Assembly (NCBI GenBank): GCA_964200075.2
Contig: CAXNAA020000503.1
Span: 1-20,668, forward strand
Direction of reading: 5' to 3'
Length of the DNA: 20,668 nucleotides
Origin: Sphacelaria rigidula
Taxonomy: Eukaryota; Phaeophyceae; Sphacelariales
Part shown: positions 18,801 to 20,668 of the stretch, in pieces
Layout: each line of letters starts with the position of its first letter
How positions within the stretch are numbered: the first letter of the stretch is position 1
Made by a program: the position numbers and the translations under genes
Notes under the pieces: generated by a model
The model's input: the letters and a program-made list of their open reading frames with translations, nothing else
What the model was told of the DNA's origin: nothing
Database searches by the model: none

Positions 18801-20595
18801 TACGCGAGGAAAACCCCCAAATACCCCTATATAGTTAGACCGCCCACTACTGTAGGTTATGATTATTGCCACTAGCTCACGAAAAAAAAGTCAATGTGCT
18901 GCTTGACACTTTTTTAGCATGCCTTATTCTTTCTCTGTACCAAATTTGAAGGTCAAACTCCCAAAATCAAGTGTCGACGGGGTCTGCAAACCAAAAATGC
19001 ATTTCTTGGCCGGCCCAGCTCGTAGGGTTGCCTTTTTTTCGCTGGGGAAACAAGCAACCTTGGACCATTTGGCCTTTACACGGCGCATGTGCCCGTTGGA
19101 CTGTATGTTGACCATTGTTACACTTTGGGGGGTAATCAAAAACTATCGAGGGTCACAAAATGAAGAAAGAAAATACCTTGTTAAACCTGTGATCTCACAT
19201 GAATCTCACGTATTCTGCTTGCTGAGCAGAGAACTTATTGCACATGGCGACACAGCGACCTTGAGAGAATCTTAGAACGTTCACGTTGTGGTGAGAGAAG
19301 CGATGTGTGCACGGCATAGTGGAAAGTTGTGGTGAGACTTCCTGCTGTGAAAACGCTGGACTTGGATACTGCCAACTTCACCGCGACGGGAACGCCGTGA
19401 TATCCGCGTCAAAGTTTTTTGAAGGCATCGATGCTCAGCTATGATACGGTGCCTTCAGCTCAAAGCACACAAACAATACCATACGTTTCCCGTGGCGTCA
19501 GAGCTCTGTTGAGGCATAAAGATACGCACGTGGGCGAGTACACGTGTGAAAGACTTCAAGGGAATCAGCTTGGAACAACACTCCCGAATTTGATCTGCAA
19601 CTGTGCTCCCTGTTGGTATGTACGTACCGCCATTGTCCTCTACACTGGTTCTCCAAAGTATCACAAGAAACAGGTACCCAACTTAACGGCATTGTCGCTC
19701 TGCTGTCGGCGAATCAGCGGGTATCCGCTGATGGCCAATACAGTACAACATCACCACACACATGATGCCGTTTAAACCAACGAACTGCATCGTACCGCAC
19801 CTCTTCTTCTGCCGCTAAGCGCGCCTTGTCCGCCTCTTCGCCCGCCTTAACATCCACGATTTGGGCTTCGAACGCCTCCGCCGTGTAGGTGAAGAAAAAC
19901 TGCTCGCCGTACACTTTATCGGGGTCTCGTACCAGCAAAATTTCCTCTAATGGACACCCCTCGAGGTCGGCCTGAAGGTATCGTAGGCAAGGTCGAATCC
20001 AAGGGAGGTTGGTCGATTGATCGTCGCACGTTTGCTGATGCGCTTAGGATCCAGCCGTGGCCACGAGATAGAGATACGCAAGGAAATTAAAAAACATAGT
20101 CGCCGGAAACAAATCGAGGAGGGCGGGCTGGCGGGGGTGGAGGTGGATTCACGCAGAGTGTATTGGAATAAAGCAGCAAATATGAGAATGGGGAAACAAC
20201 GAGAACGCCAGACTTGCGCTTAGCACCAGTCCCGAGAACCCCCCGACAGGACCCTGCCACAATATCAGGAAAAAAGACCTCGCGAAAATTATCCGGGACC
20301 GCACTATTCGGGTAGGAAGTCTCGCTTGCCAGCGGTGCAGGGGCACGACACAAACACCAATACGCTTCAGAGGGAGAAATGTCAAGAAAATACTAGGAGG
20401 GAACTGGAAGAAATGAAGCAAGCAAGAAAAAAAGGGGGACGAGCGATATATCACCGGGCATATGCATGTGCTTCATCGACCTGCAGAAGCGTACGACTTC
20501 GTAGACGGCATACTCCCATAGGAAGTGTTTATGCGCCTCGGAGACCCAGTATGGATTGTCAAGGTCATCCGTGTTTTTTCGCGATGGCATGCGAG
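876..20595 (-). CDS. DNAI3: Dynein inner arm I1/f intermediate chain, DNAI3/WDR63/IC140 homolog (multi-exon, 5' partial)
   Basis: Whole-gene entry; exons are listed separately. The joined exons give roughly 950 residues plus a missing N-terminus, against about 890 in human DNAI3. Visible order: N-terminal region with EEILLVRDPDKVYGEQFF, then RPRRSFGVP, STASQTTWFRS and LQQNETVDIF motifs, then about seven WD40 blades with WD-type ends (LLWDF, VAWDI, LIWDTR, LLADW, FQIWK, DVWDF, HVYDV), then a charged tail. From family knowledge, DNAI3 is an intermediate chain of the two-headed inner dynein arm I1/f and acts in the ciliary axoneme with DNAI4 (IC138) and the two heavy chains to regulate beating. 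The motif order matches DNAI3 throughout, which argues against DNAI1, DNAI2 or DNAI4. The gene runs off the right edge. Three joins are irregular (exon 1/2 phase, exon 14 frame, exon 19 end), so a pseudogene or assembly errors cannot be excluded, though conserved splice sites and intact frames elsewhere favour a working gene. Confidence 0.88.
1071..1124 (-). CDS. DNAI3: DNAI3 exon 19, possibly terminal (TGA)
   Basis: Acceptor ACCAG| followed by 17 codons, VEQLSREIKADEILSLF, and then TGA (1071-1073). The peptide fits the KEQMQAELKMDYESYL segment that should follow exon 18. In the family a further ELEKTVLINLGL-like helix follows, and that is found in the next exon, so a donor is expected before the TGA, but none of good quality is visible. 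Either this is an alternative last exon, or a non-canonical donor is used. Confidence 0.55.
   Translation of the reverse strand, partial: VEQLSREIKADEILSLF
1366..1460 (-). CDS. DNAI3: DNAI3 exon 18 (C-terminal helix)
   Basis: 95 nt: 2 nt completing the split codon plus 31 codons, acceptor CCCAG|, donor CAG|GTGCTA in phase 0. It encodes DPELEAEMAEAEKAYQ, matching the EMELEMAKKKVKTYQ helix. Only one frame is open across the exon, and it is exactly the frame required by the phase 1 end of exon 17. Confidence 0.75.
1461..3408 (-). other. Intron between exons 17 and 18
   Basis: About 1.9 kb. Two long pyrimidine-rich stretches on the plus strand (about 1622-1712 and 1912-1995), i.e. purine-rich in the transcript. 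Short open frames show no recognisable domain. I looked for an extra tail exon and found none that fits the phase. Confidence 0.65.
3409..3619 (-). CDS. DNAI3: DNAI3 exon 17 (start of C-terminal tail, Gly/Glu-rich)
   Basis: 70 codons plus 1 nt, acceptor CTCAG| in phase 0, donor AAG|GTGAAA in phase 1. It begins RVEYASERLAVRTAETEAME, matching the LEYVEQRKKIREQEKKE helix after the propeller. It then has an insertion of about 35 residues rich in Gly and Glu, encoded by a very G-rich coding strand (plus-strand C runs at about 3453-3485), that I do not know from other family members. Phase 1 at the donor fits exon 18, which needs two bases. Confidence 0.82.
3620..4183 (-). other. Intron between exons 16 and 17
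   Basis: About 560 bp, occupied in its centre by the ATC/CAT microsatellite at 3759-3900. No other feature seen. Confidence 0.75.
3759..3900. repeat. (CAT)n trinucleotide microsatellite with degenerate flank
   Basis: About 15 perfect CAT units from 3761, then a degenerate mixture of CACTAT, CATTAT, CCTCAT and GATCAT units to about 3900. It creates artificial His-, Ile- or Met-rich open frames on both strands. It lies wholly inside the intron between exons 16 and 17. Confidence 0.95.
4184..4355 (-). CDS. DNAI3: DNAI3 exon 16 (WD40 blade 7)
   Basis: 172 nt, acceptor AATAG| completing the split serine codon from exon 15, donor AAG|GTTAGT in phase 0. MEFFKPKGG then QQLLTVGDAAGNLHVYDVP matches the last blade (QQFIATADYYGTLHILEIP), and RPLTNERHLMYNFLEREMK matches RPSTNEMASVNHYFEREVK at the exit from the propeller. 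Confidence 0.93.
4356..4773 (-). other. Intron between exons 15 and 16
   Basis: About 420 bp, containing family B copy B1 close to the exon 15 donor. Nothing else recognised. Confidence 0.75.
4680..4752 (-). repeat. Repeat family B, copy B1
   Basis: About 73 bp. The reverse complement matches B3 with three differences and B2 with about five differences over the core. The core runs from a G-rich edge through CATTTGTTGCTTGCCTTAG and GACCATTGACCACGC to CTTTCGAGACGG. It lies 22 bp downstream of the exon 15 donor and is inverted relative to B2 on the other side of that exon. Confidence 0.85.
4774..4964 (-). CDS. DNAI3: DNAI3 exon 15 (WD40 blade 6)
   Basis: 191 nt: 63 codons plus 2 nt, acceptor GACAG| in phase 0, donor CAG|GTGACG in phase 2. 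ILTTGRWSPTRPGMLFLG then VDGSMDVWDF matches YTSGHWSLTRPGVFYIG...DGYIDIWDL, a diagnostic DNAI3 stretch. It is bracketed by inverted copies of repeat family B. Because its length is not a multiple of three, skipping it would break the frame. Confidence 0.93.
5071..5141 (+). repeat. Repeat family B, copy B2
   Basis: Plus-oriented copy with G-rich edges on both sides (GGTGGGGGGG before, GAGGTG and a G10 run after). Inverted with respect to B1, with exon 15 between the two copies. Confidence 0.85.
5227..5282. repeat. 14-bp tandem repeat, four units
   Basis: GATATTACAATAGT is repeated three times exactly; a fourth unit differs at two positions (GATACTGCAATAGT). It is too short and has no spacers, so it is a simple minisatellite. 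Confidence 0.95.
5783..6069 (-). CDS. DNAI3: DNAI3 exon 14 (WD40 blades 4-5), with frame break
   Basis: Acceptor CTCAG|, donor AAG|GTAGTG. It starts LVCTTEEGEILLADW, matching FVGTEEGEVIYTDW, and ends WVSSDHTRPCVALDKSS then GVLLSVGDWSFQIWK, matching the IILTVGGWNVAIWK blade. The two halves are in different frames, separated by a Gly/Ala-rich stretch with a run of ten G on the coding strand (10 C at 5943-5952 on the plus strand). The exon is 287 nt. With one more G the two halves would share a frame and both borders would be phase 0. No pyrimidine-backed intron is visible that would fix the frame. Confidence 0.85.
5943..5952 (-). other. Apparent frameshift at G10 run in exon 14
   Basis: Ten consecutive C on the plus strand (G on the coding strand) sit between two coding halves of exon 14 that need a one-base shift to be continuous. 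Homopolymers of this length are prone to sequencing error and to real slippage. Upstream frame: DWRARVGAGGRGEEE; downstream frame: DDGGDVAPEFVKWVSS. Confidence 0.7.
6070..6540 (-). other. Intron between exons 13 and 14
   Basis: About 470 bp. A short open stretch near 6322-6402 on the minus strand reads plausibly but has the wrong phase and ends in a stop, so I do not call it. Nothing else seen. Confidence 0.6.
6541..6669 (-). CDS. DNAI3: DNAI3 exon 13
   Basis: 43 codons, phase 0 both sides, acceptor TCCAG|, donor CAG|GTAGGA. It opens with DVGELSLCRVVLDLG, which fits the family segment after the KPLTKVRL motif, and then has a run of six threonines and an acidic stretch. A few residues usually present before the next blade are missing, so a very small exon could lie between this one and exon 14. 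Confidence 0.75.
6670..7446 (-). other. Intron between exons 12 and 13
   Basis: About 780 bp of unremarkable sequence; no repeat or coding segment recognised. Confidence 0.65.
7447..7578 (-). CDS. DNAI3: DNAI3 exon 12 (linker between blades 3 and 4)
   Basis: 44 codons, phase 0 both sides, acceptor CGCAG|, donor GAG|GTGCAG. Mostly a basic linker with a five-proline run, then WTPLFRLQLTRLE, matching the SWKPLTKVRL segment of DNAI3. The linker is poorly conserved, so the acceptor is less certain than the donor; another AG eight bases downstream is possible. Confidence 0.78.
7579..7894 (-). other. Intron between exons 11 and 12
   Basis: About 320 bp with strong donor CAG|GTGAGC. Nothing else recognised. 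Confidence 0.75.
7895..8005 (-). CDS. DNAI3: DNAI3 exon 11 (WD40 blade 3)
   Basis: 37 codons, phase 0 both sides, acceptor TTTAG|, donor CAG|GTGAGC. INSKGQ continues the exon 10 motif (INRMGS in animals), and FITVASDGQCLIWDTR is a canonical WD40 strand set (LVTCSADCTICFWDIR). Confidence 0.92.
8160..8525 (-). mobile_element. tRNA-derived SINE, copy 1 (full length)
   Basis: On the minus strand a tRNA-like head (about 8451-8525) is followed by a body of about 290 bp ending in a (CA)n tail near 8165-8175. The head has an A box-like TGGCTCAGGTGG and a B box-like GGTTCAAATC at tRNA spacing, can pair its two ends (GTCGC..CCG with CGG.GCGAT) and has a T-arm-like hairpin around TTCAAAT. The 3' part recurs at the right edge of the window. 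Such elements are transcribed by RNA polymerase III and moved by a LINE reverse transcriptase; no LINE is in the window. Target-site duplications were not identified with confidence. Confidence 0.8.
8461..8514 (-). promoter_or_regulatory. Internal Pol III promoter (A and B boxes) of SINE
   Basis: The A box reads TGGCTCAGGTGG on the minus strand (8503-8514) and the B box GGTTCAAATC (8461-8470). Their spacing is about 30 bp, normal for a tRNA-type promoter. B box consensus is GGTTCGANTCC, so position 6 is A instead of G. Confidence 0.72.
8920..9162 (-). CDS. DNAI3: DNAI3 exon 10 (WD40 blades 2-3)
   Basis: 81 codons, phase 0 both sides, acceptor ATCAG| preceded by a T/C-rich tract and donor CAG|GTTCGA. 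IVVGGAINGQVVAWDI is the blade 2 signature (IIAGGCINGQIVMWDI in animals). A charged, proline-rich linker follows, then HIDMSHRRLVADLAWLPPT, matching the HKKVITDIHWL opening of blade 3. An open frame continues upstream through the intron, which makes the raw reading frame look longer than the exon. Confidence 0.93.
10098..10272 (-). repeat. Repeat family A, copy A3 (interrupted by B3)
   Basis: On the minus strand it reads TTTGTCGCACTTCAA, then a C-rich block interrupted by B3, then TCCTCGGGACGAGTC, GGGACCAACCCATCTCCCC and GTACACGCCTTA. The same order is found in A1, A2 and A4 without the interruption. Similarity is lost after the TTTTGGT position, earlier than in the other copies. Confidence 0.8.
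10171..10246 (+). repeat. Repeat family B, copy B3 (nested in A3)
   Basis: Closest to B1 (three differences over about 73 bp). It sits between GAGGAGGGG and GGGGTTGAAGTGCGAC, which are contiguous or nearly so in the other family A copies, so B3 is probably an insertion into A3 at a G-rich site. Confidence 0.82.
10390..10503 (-). CDS. DNAI3: DNAI3 exon 9 (WD40 blades 1-2)
   Basis: 38 codons, phase 0 both sides, acceptor TCTAG|, donor GGG|GTGAGT. SYVLLWDFADLIHPM matches LILFWSFSDPIHP and closes blade 1; IESPHEIFCFRFNP matches LESPDDIFCFKFCP and opens blade 2. This is the best conserved stretch of the gene. Confidence 0.93.
10504..10832 (-). other. Intron between exons 8 and 9
   Basis: About 330 bp. 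It contains a second in-frame donor for exon 8 at 10811/10812. Nothing else seen. Confidence 0.7.
10833..10934 (-). CDS. DNAI3: DNAI3 exon 8 (start of WD40 propeller)
   Basis: 34 codons, phase 0 both sides, acceptor CGAAG| and donor CAG|GTACCT. VMAAIDWLPKRNGCVAVSAV corresponds to the first blade (ITCVSWHP...LIAVS), followed by FDERVQLSGQ for FEDRVHFSGK. A second in-frame donor, CAA|GTGAGC, lies 21 bases further on (exon end 10812) and would add the seven residues VPRDENQ. Spacing to the next conserved residues favours the first donor. Confidence 0.87.
11412..11438. repeat. Compound (AC)n(AT)n microsatellite
   Basis: A short ACAC run passing into TATATATA. A second, longer one of the same structure lies at 11768-11796. 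Confidence 0.85.
11641..11662. repeat. Perfect 9-bp-stem hairpin
   Basis: GTTCGGCGG and CCGCCGAAC flank a four-base loop, TAAC. No T-run follows on either strand, so a terminator role is not supported. Further GGCG-rich matter follows to about 11720. Confidence 0.85.
11768..11796. repeat. Compound (AC)n(AT)n microsatellite
   Basis: ACACACACAC followed by about nine AT units, directly before family A copy A2. Confidence 0.9.
11800..11955 (+). repeat. Repeat family A, copy A2
   Basis: Plus-oriented. Shares TCGTCTCACTT, the C-rich block, GGGATGAGTCCGCAGTCTC, ACCATCCCATCTCTC, GGATTGGATCATGACTACCAG and a CTCGTCCAA end with the other copies. Roughly 75-80% similar to A1 by eye. Confidence 0.75.
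12784..12897 (-). CDS. DNAI3: DNAI3 exon 7
   Basis: 38 codons, phase 0 both sides, acceptor AACAG|, donor AAG|GTGACA. It continues LQQNETVDIFQ with DAFIGVGDDD and then NENENELKELRTFTDL, matching the HLKEYQSFTDL motif just before the first WD40 blade. The acidic segment between them is family-typical. Confidence 0.88.
12898..13263 (-). other. Intron between exons 6 and 7
   Basis: About 370 bp; no repeat or other feature recognised. Confidence 0.75.
13264..13368 (-). CDS. DNAI3: DNAI3 exon 6
   Basis: 35 codons, phase 0 both sides, acceptor GACAG|, donor CAG|GTGGGC. It encodes FLRKVAPAVEQSLQQNETVD, which carries the LQQNE motif, one of the most diagnostic short stretches of DNAI3 (ALQQNEIMNTF in animals). 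Confidence 0.9.
13369..13853 (-). other. Intron between exons 5 and 6
   Basis: About 490 bp; nothing recognised apart from splice signals. Confidence 0.75.
13854..14039 (-). CDS. DNAI3: DNAI3 exon 5
   Basis: 62 codons, phase 0 both sides, donor GAG|GTAGGA. The acceptor is TCCAG| at 14040; a second AG 11 bases downstream is possible but would change phase. It contains STASQTTWFRSVHASVQY, equivalent to the STQTKW...NATTQY motif of DNAI3. The first residues, KYMATSFMPYDP, match the AYIECTAYP segment. Confidence 0.87.
14318..14356 (+). repeat. Degenerate CATCTATCTGG-type block, left
   Basis: Contains ATCTAGGATATCTATCTGG and TATGGGCATCTATGGACATT. The reverse complement of closely similar sequence occurs at 14712-14790. 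Confidence 0.6.
14432..14585 (+). repeat. Repeat family A, copy A1
   Basis: Plus-oriented and apparently the most complete copy: TTTGTCACACTTTGG, C-rich block, CCTCGGGATGG, AATCAACCCATCTCTCCCC, CTACACGCCTTATTTTTTGG, GCATTGGATAATGCTCATCA and a GCGCCAACTTTC end. Confidence 0.8.
14712..14830 (-). repeat. Degenerate CATCTGGGATATC minisatellite, right
   Basis: On the minus strand variants of CATCTGGGATATC recur about every 12-20 bases (for example at 14733-14760 and 14770-14785), ending near 14830. The left block of this pair is at 14318-14356 in opposite orientation. Confidence 0.6.
15015..15152 (-). CDS. DNAI3: DNAI3 exon 4
   Basis: 46 codons, phase 0 both sides, acceptor CTCAG|, donor AAG|GTAACG. 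Key sequence VMMAMTRPRRSFGVPCKL corresponds to the ITYMISRKRSEFGAPIKF motif of DNAI3. The C-terminal residues (ADRDAHDW, DDYMAK) are more variable. Confidence 0.87.
15153..15722 (-). other. Intron between exons 3 and 4
   Basis: About 570 bp containing a 47-bp tandem duplication. No other feature seen. Confidence 0.75.
15419..15504. repeat. 47-bp tandem duplication (about 1.8 copies)
   Basis: The unit starting CCTTCCCCATAAATACTTGG at 15419 begins again at 15466 and matches exactly for 39 bases (15466-15504) before diverging. The perfect match points to a recent event. Confidence 0.97.
15723..15830 (-). CDS. DNAI3: DNAI3 exon 3
   Basis: 36 codons, phase 0 both sides, acceptor GAGCAG| after a pyrimidine-rich tract and donor GAG|GTGCGC. 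Key sequence KPVYEDKPIVPRPW matches the VYIYKPPVSKPW motif of animal DNAI3 almost position by position. It is isolated from exon 2 by an intron of about 4 kb. Confidence 0.87.
16142..16297 (-). repeat. Repeat family A, copy A4
   Basis: On the minus strand it reads TTCGTCGCACTTTAAACCC, CCTCGAGACGAGTCCGGAGT, GATCAACCAATGTCTCCCTC, ATATTTTGGAATCGGATTGA and ATCATGCTCATCACTACTC, then CACTCGTCAACTTTAC. Same order as A1, without an insertion in the C-rich block. Confidence 0.77.
16755..16828 (-). repeat. Inverted repeat arm IR1, left
   Basis: 74 bp; the reverse complement matches 17032-17105 with about six differences (about 92%), leaving a spacer of about 200 bp. Shared core: AGGTCAGGGAAAGCACTGTT and CCTCACCCAAATGTTGAA. 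Confidence 0.9.
16990..17033 (+). repeat. Direct repeat DR2, first copy
   Basis: About 43 bp containing GCAGAGACACTACATGCACT; repeats at 17669-17712 with about four differences. Confidence 0.9.
17032..17105 (+). repeat. Inverted repeat arm IR1, right
   Basis: Partner of 16755-16828. Read in the same direction both arms translate to similar peptides (MTLGQGKHCF, VEPHPNVE), although the surrounding frames are not similar to any family I know. Confidence 0.9.
17301..17328 (+). repeat. Inverted repeat IR4, left arm
   Basis: Contains CGAGCTGGGCCGGCCAAGAAA, whose exact reverse complement occurs within 19003-19024, 1.7 kb away. Confidence 0.85.
17669..17712 (+). repeat. Direct repeat DR2, second copy
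   Basis: Second copy of 16990-17033, about 680 bp downstream. The IR1 sequence that follows the first copy is not present after this one. Confidence 0.9.
18145..18325 (-). repeat. Large inverted repeat IR3, left arm
   Basis: Two blocks pair with the right arm in mirrored order: about 18165-18250 (GTACCAAATTTGAA and GAGTGTCGACGGG on the minus strand) and about 18299-18322 (CTACAGTAGTGGG..GTCTAACT on the plus strand). Arm identity is roughly 80% by eye. Confidence 0.8.
18832..19020 (+). repeat. Large inverted repeat IR3, right arm
   Basis: Mirror of 18145-18325: AGACCGCCCACTACTGTAG first, then GCATGCCTTATTCTTTCTC, GTACCAAATTTGAAGG and AAGTGTCGACGGGG, then the IR4 arm. The central loop is about 500 bp. 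Confidence 0.8.
19801..19971 (-). CDS. DNAI3: DNAI3 exon 2
   Basis: 57 codons, phase 0 on both sides, acceptor TTCAG| and donor GAG|GTGCGG. It contains EEILLVRDPDKVYGEQFF, the counterpart of the conserved segment ELLLVYDKD...YG in DNAI3. The last 20 residues are a charged helix ending ARLAAEEE, which continues as AARLAEEEANRK in the next exon; that smooth heptad-like join supports this donor over a later GT at 19783. The intron that follows is the largest in the window. Confidence 0.85.
19972..20480 (-). other. Intron between exons 1 and 2
   Basis: About 510 bp. The flanking exons disagree in phase (2 then 0), so a small exon with length 3n+1 could be hidden here; I could not identify one with confidence. 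Confidence 0.55.
20481..20595 (-). CDS. DNAI3: DNAI3 exon 1 of window (internal, N-terminal region)
   Basis: Encodes a stretch with DDLDNPYWVSEAHKHF and AVYEVVRF, in the place where DNAI3 proteins have an acidic segment followed by PYKL-like sequence. The proposed acceptor is GAAG| just right of 20595 and the donor is CAG|GTCGAT below 20481. This donor leaves phase 2, while the next exon begins cleanly in phase 0, so either a small exon is missing between them or one border is wrong. An in-frame ATG at 20588-20590 could be a start codon in a shorter isoform, but family members have about 60 conserved residues before this point, so an upstream exon beyond the window is more likely. The repeat tail at 20601 onward touches the acceptor. 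Confidence 0.55.
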
Positions 20596-20600
20596 CTTCG

Positions 20601-20668
20601 GTGTGTGTGTGTGTGTTGTCGTCCCATTTATTCTGGGCACCAGTCTACACCTTTCGGTGTATGTGGGT
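20601..20668 (-). mobile_element. tRNA-derived SINE, copy 2 (3' tail only, runs off window)
   Basis: (GT)n on the plus strand followed by CGTCCCATTTATTCTGGGCA and TACACCTTTCGGTGTATGTG. This matches the 3' part of SINE copy 1 at about 8166-8231 with around ten differences over 64 bp, in the same orientation. Its tRNA-like head should lie about 290 bp past the window edge. Confidence 0.82.

Larger units (their letters stand above)
15831..19800 (-). other. Giant intron between exons 2 and 3
   Basis: About 4 kb, four times the typical intron here. It contains family A copy A4 and, from about 16.75 to 19.03 kb, an A/T-richer island of inverted and direct repeats. The 19.03-19.80 kb part shows nothing recognisable. 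No transposase, integrase or reverse transcriptase motif was seen in the open frames. Confidence 0.75.

Noticed and set aside
20087-20353. Hidden exon between exons 1 and 2 (AVPDNFREVFFPDIVAG)
   Set aside because: Weak resemblance only, and no pair of splice sites gives the required length of 3n+1.

Overview
The window is nuclear DNA of a eukaryote. Its one recognisable gene is cut into about 20 short exons on the minus strand, and the rest is intron, repeat and flanking DNA. Joined through plausible GT..AG sites, the exons encode a seven-bladed WD40 protein that I recognise as the inner-arm dynein I1/f intermediate chain DNAI3 (WDR63; IC140 in Chlamydomonas). The organism therefore makes motile cilia or flagella at some stage. 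Mid-range GC, introns of about 0.3-4 kb, many short dispersed repeats and divergence from animal and green-algal homologs fit a large-genome stramenopile such as a brown alga with flagellate spores or gametes. That placement is inference; no ribosomal or organellar marker is present.

Layout, read on the minus strand from right to left. 20481-20595 and 19801-19971: N-terminal exons; the true N-terminus lies beyond the right edge. 15831-19800: a giant intron of about 4 kb holding an inverted-repeat island (16.7-19.0 kb) and a copy of repeat family A. 12784-15830: five exons for the N-terminal region before the propeller. 4184-10934: nine exons for the WD40 propeller. 876-3619: C-terminal charged and coiled tail. 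1-875: 3' flank with nothing recognised.

Introns carry most of the novelty: (i) a tRNA-derived SINE with Pol III A and B boxes at 8160-8525, and the tail of a second copy abutting an exon at 20601-20668; (ii) family A, about 150 bp, four copies; (iii) family B, about 72 bp, three copies, one nested inside a family A copy and two forming an inverted pair around exon 15; (iv) a palindromic repeat island; (v) several tandem repeats and microsatellites.

Three places do not splice into a clean frame: a G10 run in exon 14 that breaks the frame by one base, an in-frame TGA near the C-terminus with no good donor before it, and a phase mismatch between the first two visible exons. They may be sequence errors, missed small exons, alternative transcripts or real lesions. 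Exon borders were set by hand from splice signals, frame and remembered similarity to DNAI3; no alignment was run.
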